Source of the DNA: Desulfobacteraceae bacterium | GTDB lineage: Bacteria > Desulfobacterota > Syntrophobacteria > BM002 | DNA length: 13,306 nucleotides | Direction: 5' to 3' | NCBI GenBank assembly: GCA_002899795.1 | Contig: PPDG01000476.1 | Span: 1-13,306 of the forward strand | Shown: positions 1 through 5,929 of the stretch, piece by piece | Layout of the letters: each line of letters starts with the position of its first letter | Position numbering within the stretch: the stretch's first letter is position 1 | The notes under the pieces: model-generated | What the model saw: the letters and a program-made list of their open reading frames with translations, nothing else | Told to the model about the DNA's origin: nothing | Database searches by the model: none | Program-made: the position numbers and the translations under genes

Positions 1-1230
1 CCCTTCCTCCCTGGCCCGCAGCAAGCCTGCCAAACATTCACCACCCTGAGTACAGGCAATGTGTCCATTTCGATTGGCAATGAGCTGACAGTCCATAATG
101 TCCTGTTCTCTTACCTGGACTACAAAAACCCCAGGGCTGCTTGCCGCCTGTTCGTAAGCTTCAACCAACCTCACAACCCGAGGCATGGACACAGGATTGC
201 CGATCATTGCCGCCTGGGCCACACTGGGCCGTACGGTTACGGGGCGAAACACCCGCTTGCTCGGAGCCGACTCTCGGTAGTAACGGTATACCGGATCGGC
301 ATGCTCTGACTGCACCCCGACAATCTTGGGCAGAGTTTCGATCACTCCTAGATCCAGCAGTTTCAGAAATCCCCCCATAATCGCAGTAATATTGCCAGCA
401 TTACCGATGGGAACCACCACCACCTTTTTCTCCAGCTCATAATCAAAGCTCTGTGCCACCTCAAAGGAGTAGGACTCTTGCCCTTGAATGCGCCAGGCGT
501 TTTTTGAATTTAGCAATGCTACATTGTAGTTCTCTGCAAGATGTTCTACCACTTTCATACAGTCATCAAATACTCCTGGAATCTCGAATACCCGGGCACC
601 ACTTCCCAGGGGCTGCGACATTTGCTGGGGTGTGACCTTCTTGTGCGGCAGCAATACCGCTGACTTGACGGTCTTACTCATGTAAGCAGAGTACAGGGCT
701 GCGGCAGCCGAGGTATCTCCCGTGGAAGCACATATTGAAAGCACCTCGGTCAACCCTTGACTGCGAACCAGGTAATTCAAGTAACTTAAAGCGCAGGCCA
801 TACCTCGATCTTTGAAGGAGGCACTCGGGTTCTGCCCGTCATTCTTGAAATAGAAATCCAAGCCAACCCACTCCTGCAGTACATCATTAGCCTGAACAAC
901 AGGAGTGTGACCCTCTCCCAGGTATATGATGTCTTCCAGCGGTATCACCGGAGCGATCAGTTCGTAAAACAGAAATATTCCCTTCAGAGCAGGGTGGTTA
1001 AGCATTCTCCGGTGGTCAAAAAGCCGTCGCCAGAACGAACCGCTGTACTGTTTCAGACGTTCCCTCTCACGATCTTCAATCAACAGAACGCTCTTGCACT
1101 TGGGACAAGTGTAAAGCAAAGATTCAATGGAGAAGACCTCCTCGCACTGTAGGCATCTATAGACCAGATCACCCGTAGATTGAGGAAAAAGGTGGGGTCG
1201 AATCTCATCGGGAAAGTCAGAAGCCCTCAT
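1..1230 (-). CDS. thrC: Threonine synthase (partial, C-terminus beyond left edge)
   Basis: PLP-dependent lyase that converts O-phosphohomoserine to threonine, the last step of threonine synthesis; cytoplasmic. 410 codons are visible and the frame is still open at position 1. Residues 26-45 form an N-terminal zinc ribbon (Cys26-x2-Cys29 ... Cys42-x2-Cys45), as in the longer threonine synthases of many archaea and bacteria. The PLP-binding motif NPSASFKDRGM contains the Schiff-base lysine at Lys140, followed by a CASTGDTSAAAALY loop and the glycine-rich VVPIGNAGN phosphate-binding loop, all typical of fold-type II enzymes. The ATG at 1230 is preceded by GGAG about eight bases upstream. A sigma70-like promoter lies at 1293-1321. 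It diverges from the small CNB gene. The family assignment is firm; only the C-terminal end is missing. Confidence 0.95.
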   Translation of the reverse strand, partial: MRASDFPDEIRPHLFPQSTGDLVYRCLQCEEVFSIESLLYTCPKCKSVLLIEDRERERLKQYSGSFWRRLFDHRRMLNHPALKGIFLFYELIAPVIPLEDIIYLGEGHTPVVQANDVLQEWVGLDFYFKNDGQNPSASFKDRGMACALSYLNYLVRSQGLTEVLSICASTGDTSAAAALYSAYMSKTVKSAVLLPHKKVTPQQMSQPLGSGARVFEIPGVFDDCMKVVEHLAENYNVALLNSKNAWRIQGQESYSFEVAQSFDYELEKKVVVVPIGNAGNITAIMGGFLKLLDLGVIETLPKIVGVQSEHADPVYRYYRESAPSKRVFRPVTVRPSVAQAAMIGNPVSMPRVVRLVEAYEQAASSPGVFVVQVREQDIMDCQLIANRNGHIACTQGGECLAGLLRAREEG

Positions 1231-1292
1231 TGTTATCTCCGTGATTTTGTGTAAGTGCCAATCGGTGTGATAGTGGCAAAGCCGCACCGCAT

Positions 1293-1321
1293 CTTGTATT
1301 CTGAGGCACCCTTTCTGTCAA
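1293..1321 (-). promoter_or_regulatory. Sigma70-type promoter for thrC
   Basis: Read on the minus strand, a perfect -35 TTGACA (1321-1316) is followed by a 17-bp spacer and TACAAG (1298-1293, four of six consensus bases). The predicted transcript start near 1286 leaves a leader of about 55 nt before the thrC ATG. The box spacing is seen directly; activity is inferred. Confidence 0.55.
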
Positions 1322-1346
1322 GCGCATTTCAATTATTGCTTTTGTC

Positions 1347-1376
1347 TTGAACTATCACCAATAAACACACTATACT
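1347..1376 (+). promoter_or_regulatory. Sigma70-type promoter for the small CNB gene
   Basis: TTGAAC (1347-1352), an 18-bp spacer and TATACT (1371-1376, five of six consensus bases) lie about 45 bp before the CNB start. It is back-to-back with the thrC promoter, giving a compact divergent control region. Confidence 0.5.
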
Positions 1377-1421
1377 GAGTGCGAGCCAACAGATCAATGG
1401 CCGGCGTGGAAGGAGAACGTG

Positions 1422-1805
1422 ATGATAGACCTGCTATATATTCGCGATGAGGAAACACATCCAGACGGCACAATCATCTTCGAAGAGGGAGGATTCAGCG
1501 ATTGGGTCTACGTTATCATGGAAGGTGAAGTCAAGGTCAGCAAGAATACGCCGAAAGGCAAAGTAACCGTCGCCAAGCTGGGGGAGGGAGATTTCATAGG
1601 CGAGCTTGAATTTTTAGACTTGGGAAAAGAAGCTCGCTCGGCAACAGTGGCGGCCGTAGGTCCCGTTAAGTTAGGGGTTCTAGATCGTGACAAGCTAAGG
1701 CGGGAGTACGACAGTCTCTCCCCAGACTTTCGCAAAATCATTCGCACTGTAGTCCAGAGGCTGCGACGCATTACCGTGCAGGCCGCATCCTTAGCTAGCT
1801 CCTAG
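1422..1805 (+). CDS. Stand-alone cyclic nucleotide-binding domain protein
   Basis: A 127-residue protein that is almost entirely one CNB (CAP-ED) beta-barrel. A phosphate-binding cassette is visible: G60-E61 in GDFIGELEFL and Arg72 in ARSATV match the family residues that contact the cyclic phosphate and ribose, so nucleotide binding is plausible. No helix-turn-helix or catalytic domain follows, so it is not a CRP/FNR regulator; it would act as a sensor subunit on a partner. GTG (1419) and ATG (1422) are adjacent possible starts. AGGAG at 1411-1415 is only 3 nt from the GTG but 6 nt from the ATG, so I chose the ATG. It has its own promoter and is monocistronic; the repeat mosaic begins immediately after the stop. 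The partner is unknown, though a second CNB protein sits in the signalling cluster at 5402-5929. Confidence 0.8.
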   Translation: MIDLLYIRDEETHPDGTIIFEEGGFSDWVYVIMEGEVKVSKNTPKGKVTVAKLGEGDFIGELEFLDLGKEARSATVAAVGPVKLGVLDRDKLRREYDSLSPDFRKIIRTVVQRLRRITVQAASLASS

Positions 1806-1868
1806 TCTAGGACATGGAGCACTGGAGTAGTGGTGCATTACAAAATATCAAATTCCAAGCACCAAACC

Positions 1869-1906
1869 GGGGCCCCGCCCGGAGGGTGGGGACTCCGAAG
1901 GAGAAA
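1869..1906 (+). repeat. GC-rich hairpin repeat unit, copy A
   Basis: Stem CCCCGCCC (1873-1880), loop GGA, stem GGGTGGGG (1884-1891) with one G-T pair, followed by the tail ACTCCGAAGGA. It belongs to the same family as copies B and C in this window. Confidence 0.7.
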
Positions 1907-1908
1907 CT

Positions 1909-1945
1909 GGGAACCCACCCGCAGGGTGGGAGTCCGAAGGACAAA
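1909..1945 (+). repeat. GC-rich hairpin repeat unit, copy B
   Basis: Stem CCCACCC (1914-1920), loop GCA, stem GGGTGGG (1924-1930), then the tail AGTCCGAAGGACAAA. Directly follows copy A in the same orientation. Where copy A has a G-T pair in the stem this copy has A-T, so pairing is kept despite sequence change. Confidence 0.75.
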
Positions 1946-2139
1946 TCTCAAGGTGTCGGGTGTCAGGGAAGAAAAACAAAATATCTGAAACCTGAACACT
2001 GAAACCTGAAACCTTTAATTATTGTGATTTGGAATTTCTTTTCCTTCAACACTCCAACACTCCATTACTCCATGAGGTATTTCCTCCGACTGGGCAGCCA
2101 GATTTTTTTCCACAACCGATAAACCTTAAACGTGCCCCT

Positions 2140-3111
2140 ATGAGTCTCCTCTCTGTTCTTTCCTCATGTTTGACTGTGGTGGAGCAGAGCCAATTTGTTC
2201 GTATAGATGCCGCGGCCATATCTCACCTTCTCAACAGCAAATCACCCCTTGAGATAGCAGTCCCACCCCAAGGGCCTGCACCATACCACTATTGTGACGG
2301 TACCGGAGTTACCGCCGAATGGATCTTTGTACTTGACACCGTCAACCATTGCTTCTGGCCGGAAGCTGGGTCTCCACTCTGGACTGTTCACTATGGAAAC
2401 GAAGCGCTATCGGGCTACTGGGCGCTGGCTGCTAGTCTGAAGCGAGCCATGGATGAAAAAATCCCCATCCACCAGGCAAAAATACTGTCTACGCTGGACT
2501 CGCAGACCCTGGCTCACATCTTTCGTGGAAGCGGCAAGATTCCTCTCTTTGAGGAACGACTGACTAATCTCCGCGAGGCTGGACAGGTGCTAATGGACCG
2601 ATTTAAGGGAAGCTTCATCCACCTGCTGGAAGAGGCTGGAGGCTCGGCAGTGGAGCTGGTGCACCTGTTGGCGGCTGAATTTGCGAGTTTCAATGATACC
2701 AACACCTATCATGGCAACAAGGTATATTTTTTCAAGCGGGCCCAGCTATTGGTCCAGGATTTATGGACTACCTTCTCTGGAGACACCTGGGGAGATTTTG
2801 TAGATCTGGAGAAACTCACCGCCTTTGCTGATTACAAATTACCTCAGGTCCTTCGCCATCTGGGTATTATCCGCTACGAACCCGAACTGGCAGAACGCAT
2901 CCAAAGGCTGGAGCATATTCCGTCGGGTAGCCCGGAAGAAGTGGAGATCAGGGCGGCAACGATTTGGGCTGTTGAACTCCTCAGACAAGAGCTGGGCAGA
3001 TGCGGGCAGGAGGTATCCTCTGCTCTACTGGACTGCTGGTTATGGCATCTGGGTCAGGATGATACGTACCGCTCCCTGCCGTATCACCGCACACGGACGA
3101 TTTTTTATTGA
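2140..3111 (+). CDS. Queuosine-salvage protein, DUF2419/Qng1 family (queuosine 5'-phosphate N-glycosylase/hydrolase)
   Basis: 323 residues, close to the usual length of this family (roughly 320-340). Family members release queuine base from queuosine 5'-phosphate so it can be reinserted in tRNA; cytoplasmic and helical. Recognisable blocks in order: LDTVNHCFWP (65-74), GYWALAASLKRAMDE (92-106), FKGSFIHLL (155-163), YFFKRAQLLVQDLW (196-209), TAFADYKLPQVL (227-238) and EIRAATIWAVELL (269-281), followed by a C-terminal DCWLW motif. An in-frame TTG at 2029 would add 37 residues, but these translate the upstream repeat mosaic and match nothing in the family, so I chose ATG 2140. No good Shine-Dalgarno is visible before either start. 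It stands alone; no queuosine transporter or tgt is adjacent. The family call is from motif recognition and is strong; the precise substrate is inferred. Confidence 0.88.
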   Translation: MSLLSVLSSCLTVVEQSQFVRIDAAAISHLLNSKSPLEIAVPPQGPAPYHYCDGTGVTAEWIFVLDTVNHCFWPEAGSPLWTVHYGNEALSGYWALAASLKRAMDEKIPIHQAKILSTLDSQTLAHIFRGSGKIPLFEERLTNLREAGQVLMDRFKGSFIHLLEEAGGSAVELVHLLAAEFASFNDTNTYHGNKVYFFKRAQLLVQDLWTTFSGDTWGDFVDLEKLTAFADYKLPQVLRHLGIIRYEPELAERIQRLEHIPSGSPEEVEIRAATIWAVELLRQELGRCGQEVSSALLDCWLWHLGQDDTYRSLPYHRTRTIFY

Positions 3112-3135
3112 GGAGGGGAACTTTAAATGCTCAAA

Positions 3136-3323
3136 CCTAGCCCGGATTATTCATGAATCTGTGTCGTGAGATCGCGAAGATGGGCGTGCCACCGGGCAAC
3201 CGCAGGGTGTTGGGCCTGAGGCGTACCTGAACGGTACGTCGCAGGGGCCGATACCCGAGGACGCCCGGGAGGACGGTCATATCCACGGTCGGAGCAGCCG
3301 ATTCATGAATAATCCGGGCTCGG
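3136..3323. mobile_element. Small non-autonomous element with terminal inverted repeats (MITE-like)
   Basis: Two ends of 24 bp (3136-3159 and 3300-3323) are inverted copies with a single mismatch; the inner 21 bp (3139-3159 / 3300-3320) are identical. Ends begin CCTAGCCCGG and carry ATTCATGAAT. The 140-bp interior has no transposase but folds on itself in nested stems: GGGCGT (3182-3187) with ACGCCC (3261-3266), GGGT with ACCC, GGCC with GGCC, and GCGTACC with GGTACGT around TGAAC at about 3221-3239. Ends starting CCTA recall IS1380-type elements, but this link is from memory and tentative. No clear target duplication is visible. It lies just after the queuosine-salvage stop codon. A related single end is at 5360-5383. 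Confidence 0.7.
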
Positions 3324-3359
3324 AAGGGAAACAGCACTTGTATAATCTGCAGCGCCCCC

Positions 3360-3404
3360 AAAAAAAGATCCCCTATCGGCCCGGCGCACAGTGGCCGATA
3401 GGGG
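3360..3404 (-). terminator. Rho-independent terminator, minus strand
   Basis: A perfect 12-bp stem, CCCCTATCGGCC (3370-3381) with GGCCGATAGGGG (3393-3404), has an 11-nt loop. Read on the minus strand it is followed by ATC and seven T (3366-3360). It is correctly placed to end minus-strand transcripts from the FHA gene, or from the candidate small RNA described separately. Confidence 0.85.
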
Positions 3405-3474
3405 CAAGGGGCACCAAGGGAGACTGGCGTCTCCCTATTAGCCATAATTTACAATATTGGGATGTATTGGTCAA
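3360..3474 (-). ncRNA. Candidate small structured RNA with own promoter and terminator
   Basis: On the minus strand, TTGACC (3474-3469), a 17-bp spacer and TAAATT (3451-3446) resemble a sigma70 promoter. A transcript starting near 3439 would be about 80 nt. It would contain a first hairpin GGGAGAC-GCCA-GTCTCCC (3435-3418), a linker rich in CCCC, then the strong 12-bp stem and T-run at 3404-3360. The parts are seen directly; that they form an independent RNA is inferred. The alternative is simply the 3' UTR and terminator of the FHA gene, whose stop is 49 bp before the -35 box. I do not recognise a known RNA family. Confidence 0.4.
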
Positions 3475-3522
3475 GAAAATTATTGACTCAACCCTAACGT
3501 TGCAGACCTCCACTGAGCTGGG

Positions 3523-4068
3523 CTAGGTTAACTGCTGAAGAAGCTGACAAAAACCAGGAGCGCTGAAAAATTCCAACTCCGTTTCAGGGCCGAAAGAAAT
3601 GACATCTGCATCATCTAAGTTCGTCTTCACTGACGGGGATAATCTGTCGCCATTGATAAAGGTACCGTTTGTGGAGTTCATGTCTACTAACTGAATAACT
3701 CGACTACCTGGCAGTTGGCAGAAATAAGCATGAAGTTTTGACACCATTTTGTTGAGCAGGACGATATCATTATTGGCTGAGCGTCCCACAAAAATCATGT
3801 GGTCCGACGAATCCTTATCCCTCTTTTCCAGGGAAATAGCCCGGGCCTGAAGAAGGGGCTCGTCCTCTCTGGTGCTAGTTGACGAAAGGAGATTCTCTAC
3901 GTCCACCTCAGAAATGGTTTCCACCCTCCCTAGCTTTGTCCTGCTGGAGGGGGCCAGATAATTTTCCAACAAAAACGGATGTCTATATGTCGCCAGAAAT
4001 TTCTCCGACCCTAGCCCTTGCAGGCTCTGCAGATAGTCAAGAACCTTTTCATGATGCACTTCCTCCAT
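3523..4068 (-). CDS. FHA-domain protein
   Basis: 181 residues with a helical N-terminal region (about 1-80) of no family I recognise and a C-terminal forkhead-associated domain (about 90-170). FHA domains bind phosphothreonine peptides and assemble signalling complexes. Key family residues are present: Gly95-Arg96-Ser97, Ser110-Lys111-x-His113, and Asn131-Ser-Thr-Asn134-Gly135-Thr136 with Asn139-Gly140, then LDDADVISFG. The phosphopeptide pocket therefore looks intact. ATG at 4068 has GGGAGGA a few bases upstream. It is the last minus-strand gene of the signalling cluster, 385 bp after the STAS gene, and probably has a promoter of its own (see 4116-4131). A terminator lies at 3360-3404. No Ser/Thr kinase is in the window, so the source of phosphothreonine is unknown. 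Confidence 0.85.
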   Translation of the reverse strand: MEEVHHEKVLDYLQSLQGLGSEKFLATYRHPFLLENYLAPSSRTKLGRVETISEVDVENLLSSTSTREDEPLLQARAISLEKRDKDSSDHMIFVGRSANNDIVLLNKMVSKLHAYFCQLPGSRVIQLVDMNSTNGTFINGDRLSPSVKTNLDDADVISFGPETELEFFSAPGFCQLLQQLT

Positions 4069-4115
4069 GGGGTCCTCCCTTGGTTTTTAGTTGGAGCCCG
4101 GATACTTTAACAGAA

Positions 4116-4131
4116 AGCATGATTCATGCCA
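4116..4131 (-). promoter_or_regulatory. Possible sigma54 promoter (-24/-12) or small palindrome before the FHA gene
   Basis: On the minus strand, TGGCATGAATCATGCT keeps the invariant GG and GC doublets with the exact sigma54 spacing (consensus TGGCACG-N4-TTGCW). A start about 12 nt beyond would leave a leader of roughly 35 nt before the FHA ATG. The same bases form the palindrome GCATG-AAT-CATGC, so it could instead be a protein-binding site. Confidence 0.35.
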
Positions 4132-4453
4132 CCAGAAAATGTGAGCATTTAATCATATCTTGATTTAGTTGTTGGGGGGATGATGATGCGGGAGCAGGAG
4201 ACCGTTTTGTGTCTTGAGGAAAAATACAGCGAAAAACAGGAAGCGGTAAGCGTCAGGTTTGGCTGGGGCTCCAGCGGAACAGGGCAACCATCAGCAAGGA
4301 GAGCGTCGGCTTTCGCATTTTCCCATGCGCTCTATGCAAAAAATCTAGGATGTCCATTGCCCATCCAAGCATACGAATGAGCAATATCAAACAGAAAATG
4401 ACCAATACCGAATCAAGAGGCCTCGAGTCTTTTTGTCCAGCAACGAAACGGGC
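4132..4453. other. Intergenic stretch without a convincing gene
   Basis: Between the STAS gene and the FHA promoter region. Two short open frames overlap here: a 66-codon plus frame at 4180-4380 starting after GGGGGG, and a 39-residue minus frame at 4253-4372 without a Shine-Dalgarno. Neither has recognisable similarity. Small hairpins are present: GCTGG-GGCT-CCAGC near 4262-4275 and CGCAT-TTTCCC-ATGCG at 4314-4329. The stretch resembles a decayed or repetitive intergenic sequence more than a gene. Confidence 0.4.
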
Positions 4454-4786
4454 TTAGAACTGTTCCATAGCGTCTCCCACTGAGGAAACTATGGGGAAGA
4501 GAGAGACAAATCCGGCTATCTCAAAAACCTCCTTGATATATTCCTTCATTGAACAGAGCACGATTTTTCCATCAGAGCGCTTTAGTTCCTTGGTAGCCTT
4601 CAAAAGCACGCGCAATCCAGCGCTTGAAATGTAATCCAGACTCTCAAAATCTACGATGACCCCTTTCGTCCCATCTTCGATTACTTCGAATATTTTTTTC
4701 TCGAATTCCGGGGACGTATTTGAATCAAGACGACCAAGGAGACCCAAAATACAGATTCCATTCTGTTTTTTCTCTACGACTTCCAT
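4454..4786 (-). CDS. STAS-domain anti-sigma factor antagonist (RsbV/SpoIIAA-like)
   Basis: 110 residues, the normal size of a single STAS domain. In partner-switching relays the unphosphorylated form binds the HATPase kinase and frees its target; the kinase inactivates it by phosphorylating a serine, and a PP2C phosphatase restores it. The phosphorylation loop is LDYISSAGLRVLL, with Ser54-Ser55 as candidate acceptors, preceded by the VIVDFESLDY strand. The N-terminal GLLGRLDSNTSPEFEK segment is also typical. ATG at 4786 has GGAGGGGAGG upstream. It lies 118 bp after the RsbW-like gene; the gap carries a long hairpin. The matching kinase is next door (4905-5330) and the phosphatase is the divergent gene at 8751-10193. 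Confidence 0.92.
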   Translation of the reverse strand: MEVVEKKQNGICILGLLGRLDSNTSPEFEKKIFEVIEDGTKGVIVDFESLDYISSAGLRVLLKATKELKRSDGKIVLCSMKEYIKEVFEIAGFVSLFPIVSSVGDAMEQF

Positions 4787-4846
4787 CTATCCTCCCCTCC
4801 TCATACCCTTTGGTGTTTGCGGGAACAATTTCATACAAGCTAATGA

Positions 4847-4895
4847 CTGAACGGACTCAGTTGTGAACCTGTTGAAGCCTCGACTGAGTGTTCAG
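4847..4895 (-). other. Long hairpin between the kinase and STAS genes
   Basis: CTGAAC (4847-4852) pairs with GTTCAG (4890-4895) and ACTCAGT (4855-4861) with ACTGAGT (4883-4889): 13 bp with a two-base bulge and a 21-nt loop. No T-run follows on either strand, so it is not a normal terminator. It could modulate relative kinase and antagonist expression or protect the mRNA end. Confidence 0.5.
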
Positions 4896-4904
4896 AGAAA
4901 ATCA

Positions 4905-5330
4905 CTATGTAGCGGTTATCTTCTTCTTTACGGTCAAAATGTTTCTATTCCCCTGCCTTTCATAGACCATATCATCCATGAACTTCTTGGTGAGGTGAAT
5001 ACCAAGGTTGCCGATCTTGCGCTGTTCAATCGGACATTCACAATCTGGTTCCTCTGCCTTTAGAGGATCAAAAGGAATTCCGTCGTCTTCTAACCGGATG
5101 ATAAGCATTTCGTCCTCATGTGAAATGGCTACCTTGATCCAGTGCACAGCATTGTCCGCATATCCATACGAGATGATATTGCTGAAAAGCTCTTCCATGG
5201 ATAGAGAGATCTCAAACAATATCTTGCTAGAGAGGCCCAGCGCCTCTCCGAACTGCTCCAGACTGCTCCCCAATGTACTCAGTTCAGAAAGGGAGTTCTT
5301 CAGTTCCAATGAAACTCTATCTGCTCTCAT
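4905..5330 (-). CDS. Anti-sigma-factor-type serine kinase, HATPase_c_2 (RsbW/SpoIIAB-like)
   Basis: 141 residues, typical for RsbW-like proteins. These bind and phosphorylate a STAS antagonist and alternatively hold a target protein inactive. The GHKL ATP-binding boxes are present: N-box Glu47 and Asn51 in SMEELFSNIISYGY, G1 box Asp82 in EDDGIPFDP, and G2 box GNLGIHLTKKFMDD (107-120). A TTG at 5360 in the same frame would add ten residues, but ATG 5330 follows GGAAGG at a better spacing and fits the family start, so I prefer it. The gene lies 71 bp after the CNB gene, the gap containing a solo mobile-element end. The STAS gene downstream is its likely substrate. Cysteines 97 and 99 in the variable lid region (PDCECP) are unusual. 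Confidence 0.9.
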   Translation of the reverse strand: MRADRVSLELKNSLSELSTLGSSLEQFGEALGLSSKILFEISLSMEELFSNIISYGYADNAVHWIKVAISHEDEMLIIRLEDDGIPFDPLKAEEPDCECPIEQRKIGNLGIHLTKKFMDDMVYERQGNRNILTVKKKITAT

Positions 5331-5359
5331 TACCGCAAACCTTCCATAAGTATACAACA

Positions 5360-5383
5360 CCTAGCCCGCATATTTCATGAATC
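5360..5383. repeat. Solo copy of the mobile-element end
   Basis: This 24-bp sequence begins CCTAGCCCG and ends TTCATGAATC; it matches the left end of the 3136-3323 element at 21 of 24 positions. No inverted partner is visible nearby. It lies inside the CNB-kinase gap of the operon, so it may be a relic of insertion and excision or an end of a lost element. Confidence 0.6.
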
Positions 5384-5401
5384 AGAGCTTATTCCTCCTG
5401 T

Positions 5402-5929
5402 TCATATAAGACTCACACCAACTTTCTTTCTACAAGCATCGCACAGCCCGTCCTTATCAAGAAAGAGCCTCTCTTCCCAGGAACGAATCCGGTCAACCAT
5501 GGTTTCCAGAACTCTCGGCATAAGATCAGGGAACTGCTCAATGGCCTTGGTAAACTTCTCCCTGGTCATCACAAGACAGGTCATATCCGTCAAAGCTTTG
5601 AGAGAAAAAAGACGTCGCATGTCGCCAAGCAATGCCAGCCCACCGAGGAACTCGCCCTCACCATATTTGCCCAGGCAGAATTCGCCGCTCTCATCTTTGC
5701 GAGCCACCTCGGCAATTCCAGATAAAATATGGAAAGCATTGCCGTCATTGTCATCCTGGTGAAAGAGATAGTCTCCCGGCTTAAATACCTCCCTGGTGAA
5801 AAGGTAAGCAAACACTTTGAGAGCTTGAAGAGACAGAGCTGAGAAAAAATCCATTTGTCGCAGGATCTCAAGATTTTGTTGGAACTCACTGGTATCAGAT
5901 ACTTGCCTTTTTTCCATAGATGAGTTCAT
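5402..5929 (-). CDS. Cyclic nucleotide-binding domain protein, translationally coupled to the ABC exporter
   Basis: 175 residues: an N-terminal helix (15-45), a CNB beta-barrel (about 46-125), a C-helix, and a C-terminal tail with Cys163-x2-Cys166 (GLCDACRKK). No DNA-binding domain. The phosphate-binding cassette reads EFLGGLALLGDMRR, where the usual glutamate is replaced by Gly97 while an arginine (Arg106) remains; cyclic-nucleotide binding may therefore be lost or altered. ATG 5929 lies inside the last codons of the ABC gene (35-bp overlap) and has AAGGGA upstream; a second ATG at 5917 is possible. An upstream in-frame start at 5977 would extend further into the ABC gene and I reject it. 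The overlap implies coupled translation, so it is probably a cytoplasmic regulatory subunit of the ABC protein or of the relay. Confidence 0.85.
   Translation of the reverse strand: MNSSMEKRQVSDTSEFQQNLEILRQMDFFSALSLQALKVFAYLFTREVFKPGDYLFHQDDNDGNAFHILSGIAEVARKDESGEFCLGKYGEGEFLGGLALLGDMRRLFSLKALTDMTCLVMTREKFTKAIEQFPDLMPRVLETMVDRIRSWEERLFLDKDGLCDACRKKVGVSLI

Larger units (their letters stand above)
1812..2073. repeat. Intergenic mosaic of short text-like repeats, arranged partly as mirror halves
   Basis: Low-complexity modules are strung together. The left edge reads CATGGAG-CACTGGAGTAGTGG (1813-1833); the right edge, read on the minus strand (2073-2048), starts CATGGAG and continues with a similar TGGAGT-rich text. 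Next inward on both sides is an AAATTCCAA module (left about 1848-1856; right, inverted, about 2030-2038). The centre has two GC-rich hairpin units (listed separately) and CTGAAACCTGAA-type direct repeats (1985-2013). It is non-coding as far as I can see. Similar strings are common between genes in deltaproteobacterial metagenome assemblies (recollection, not checked). Confidence 0.6.

Noticed and set aside
2029..2139. 37-residue N-terminal extension of the queuosine-salvage protein from TTG 2029
   Set aside because: It translates the repeat mosaic, has no Shine-Dalgarno and matches nothing in the family.
3137..3445. 102-codon minus-strand frame across the inverted-repeat element
   Set aside because: It runs through both inverted ends, the interior stems and the terminator hairpin, so structure explains the sequence better than coding.
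4180..4380. 66-codon plus-strand frame with three leading methionines
   Set aside because: Only a G-run precedes it, there is no promoter, family or conserved composition, and it overlaps small hairpins and another short frame.
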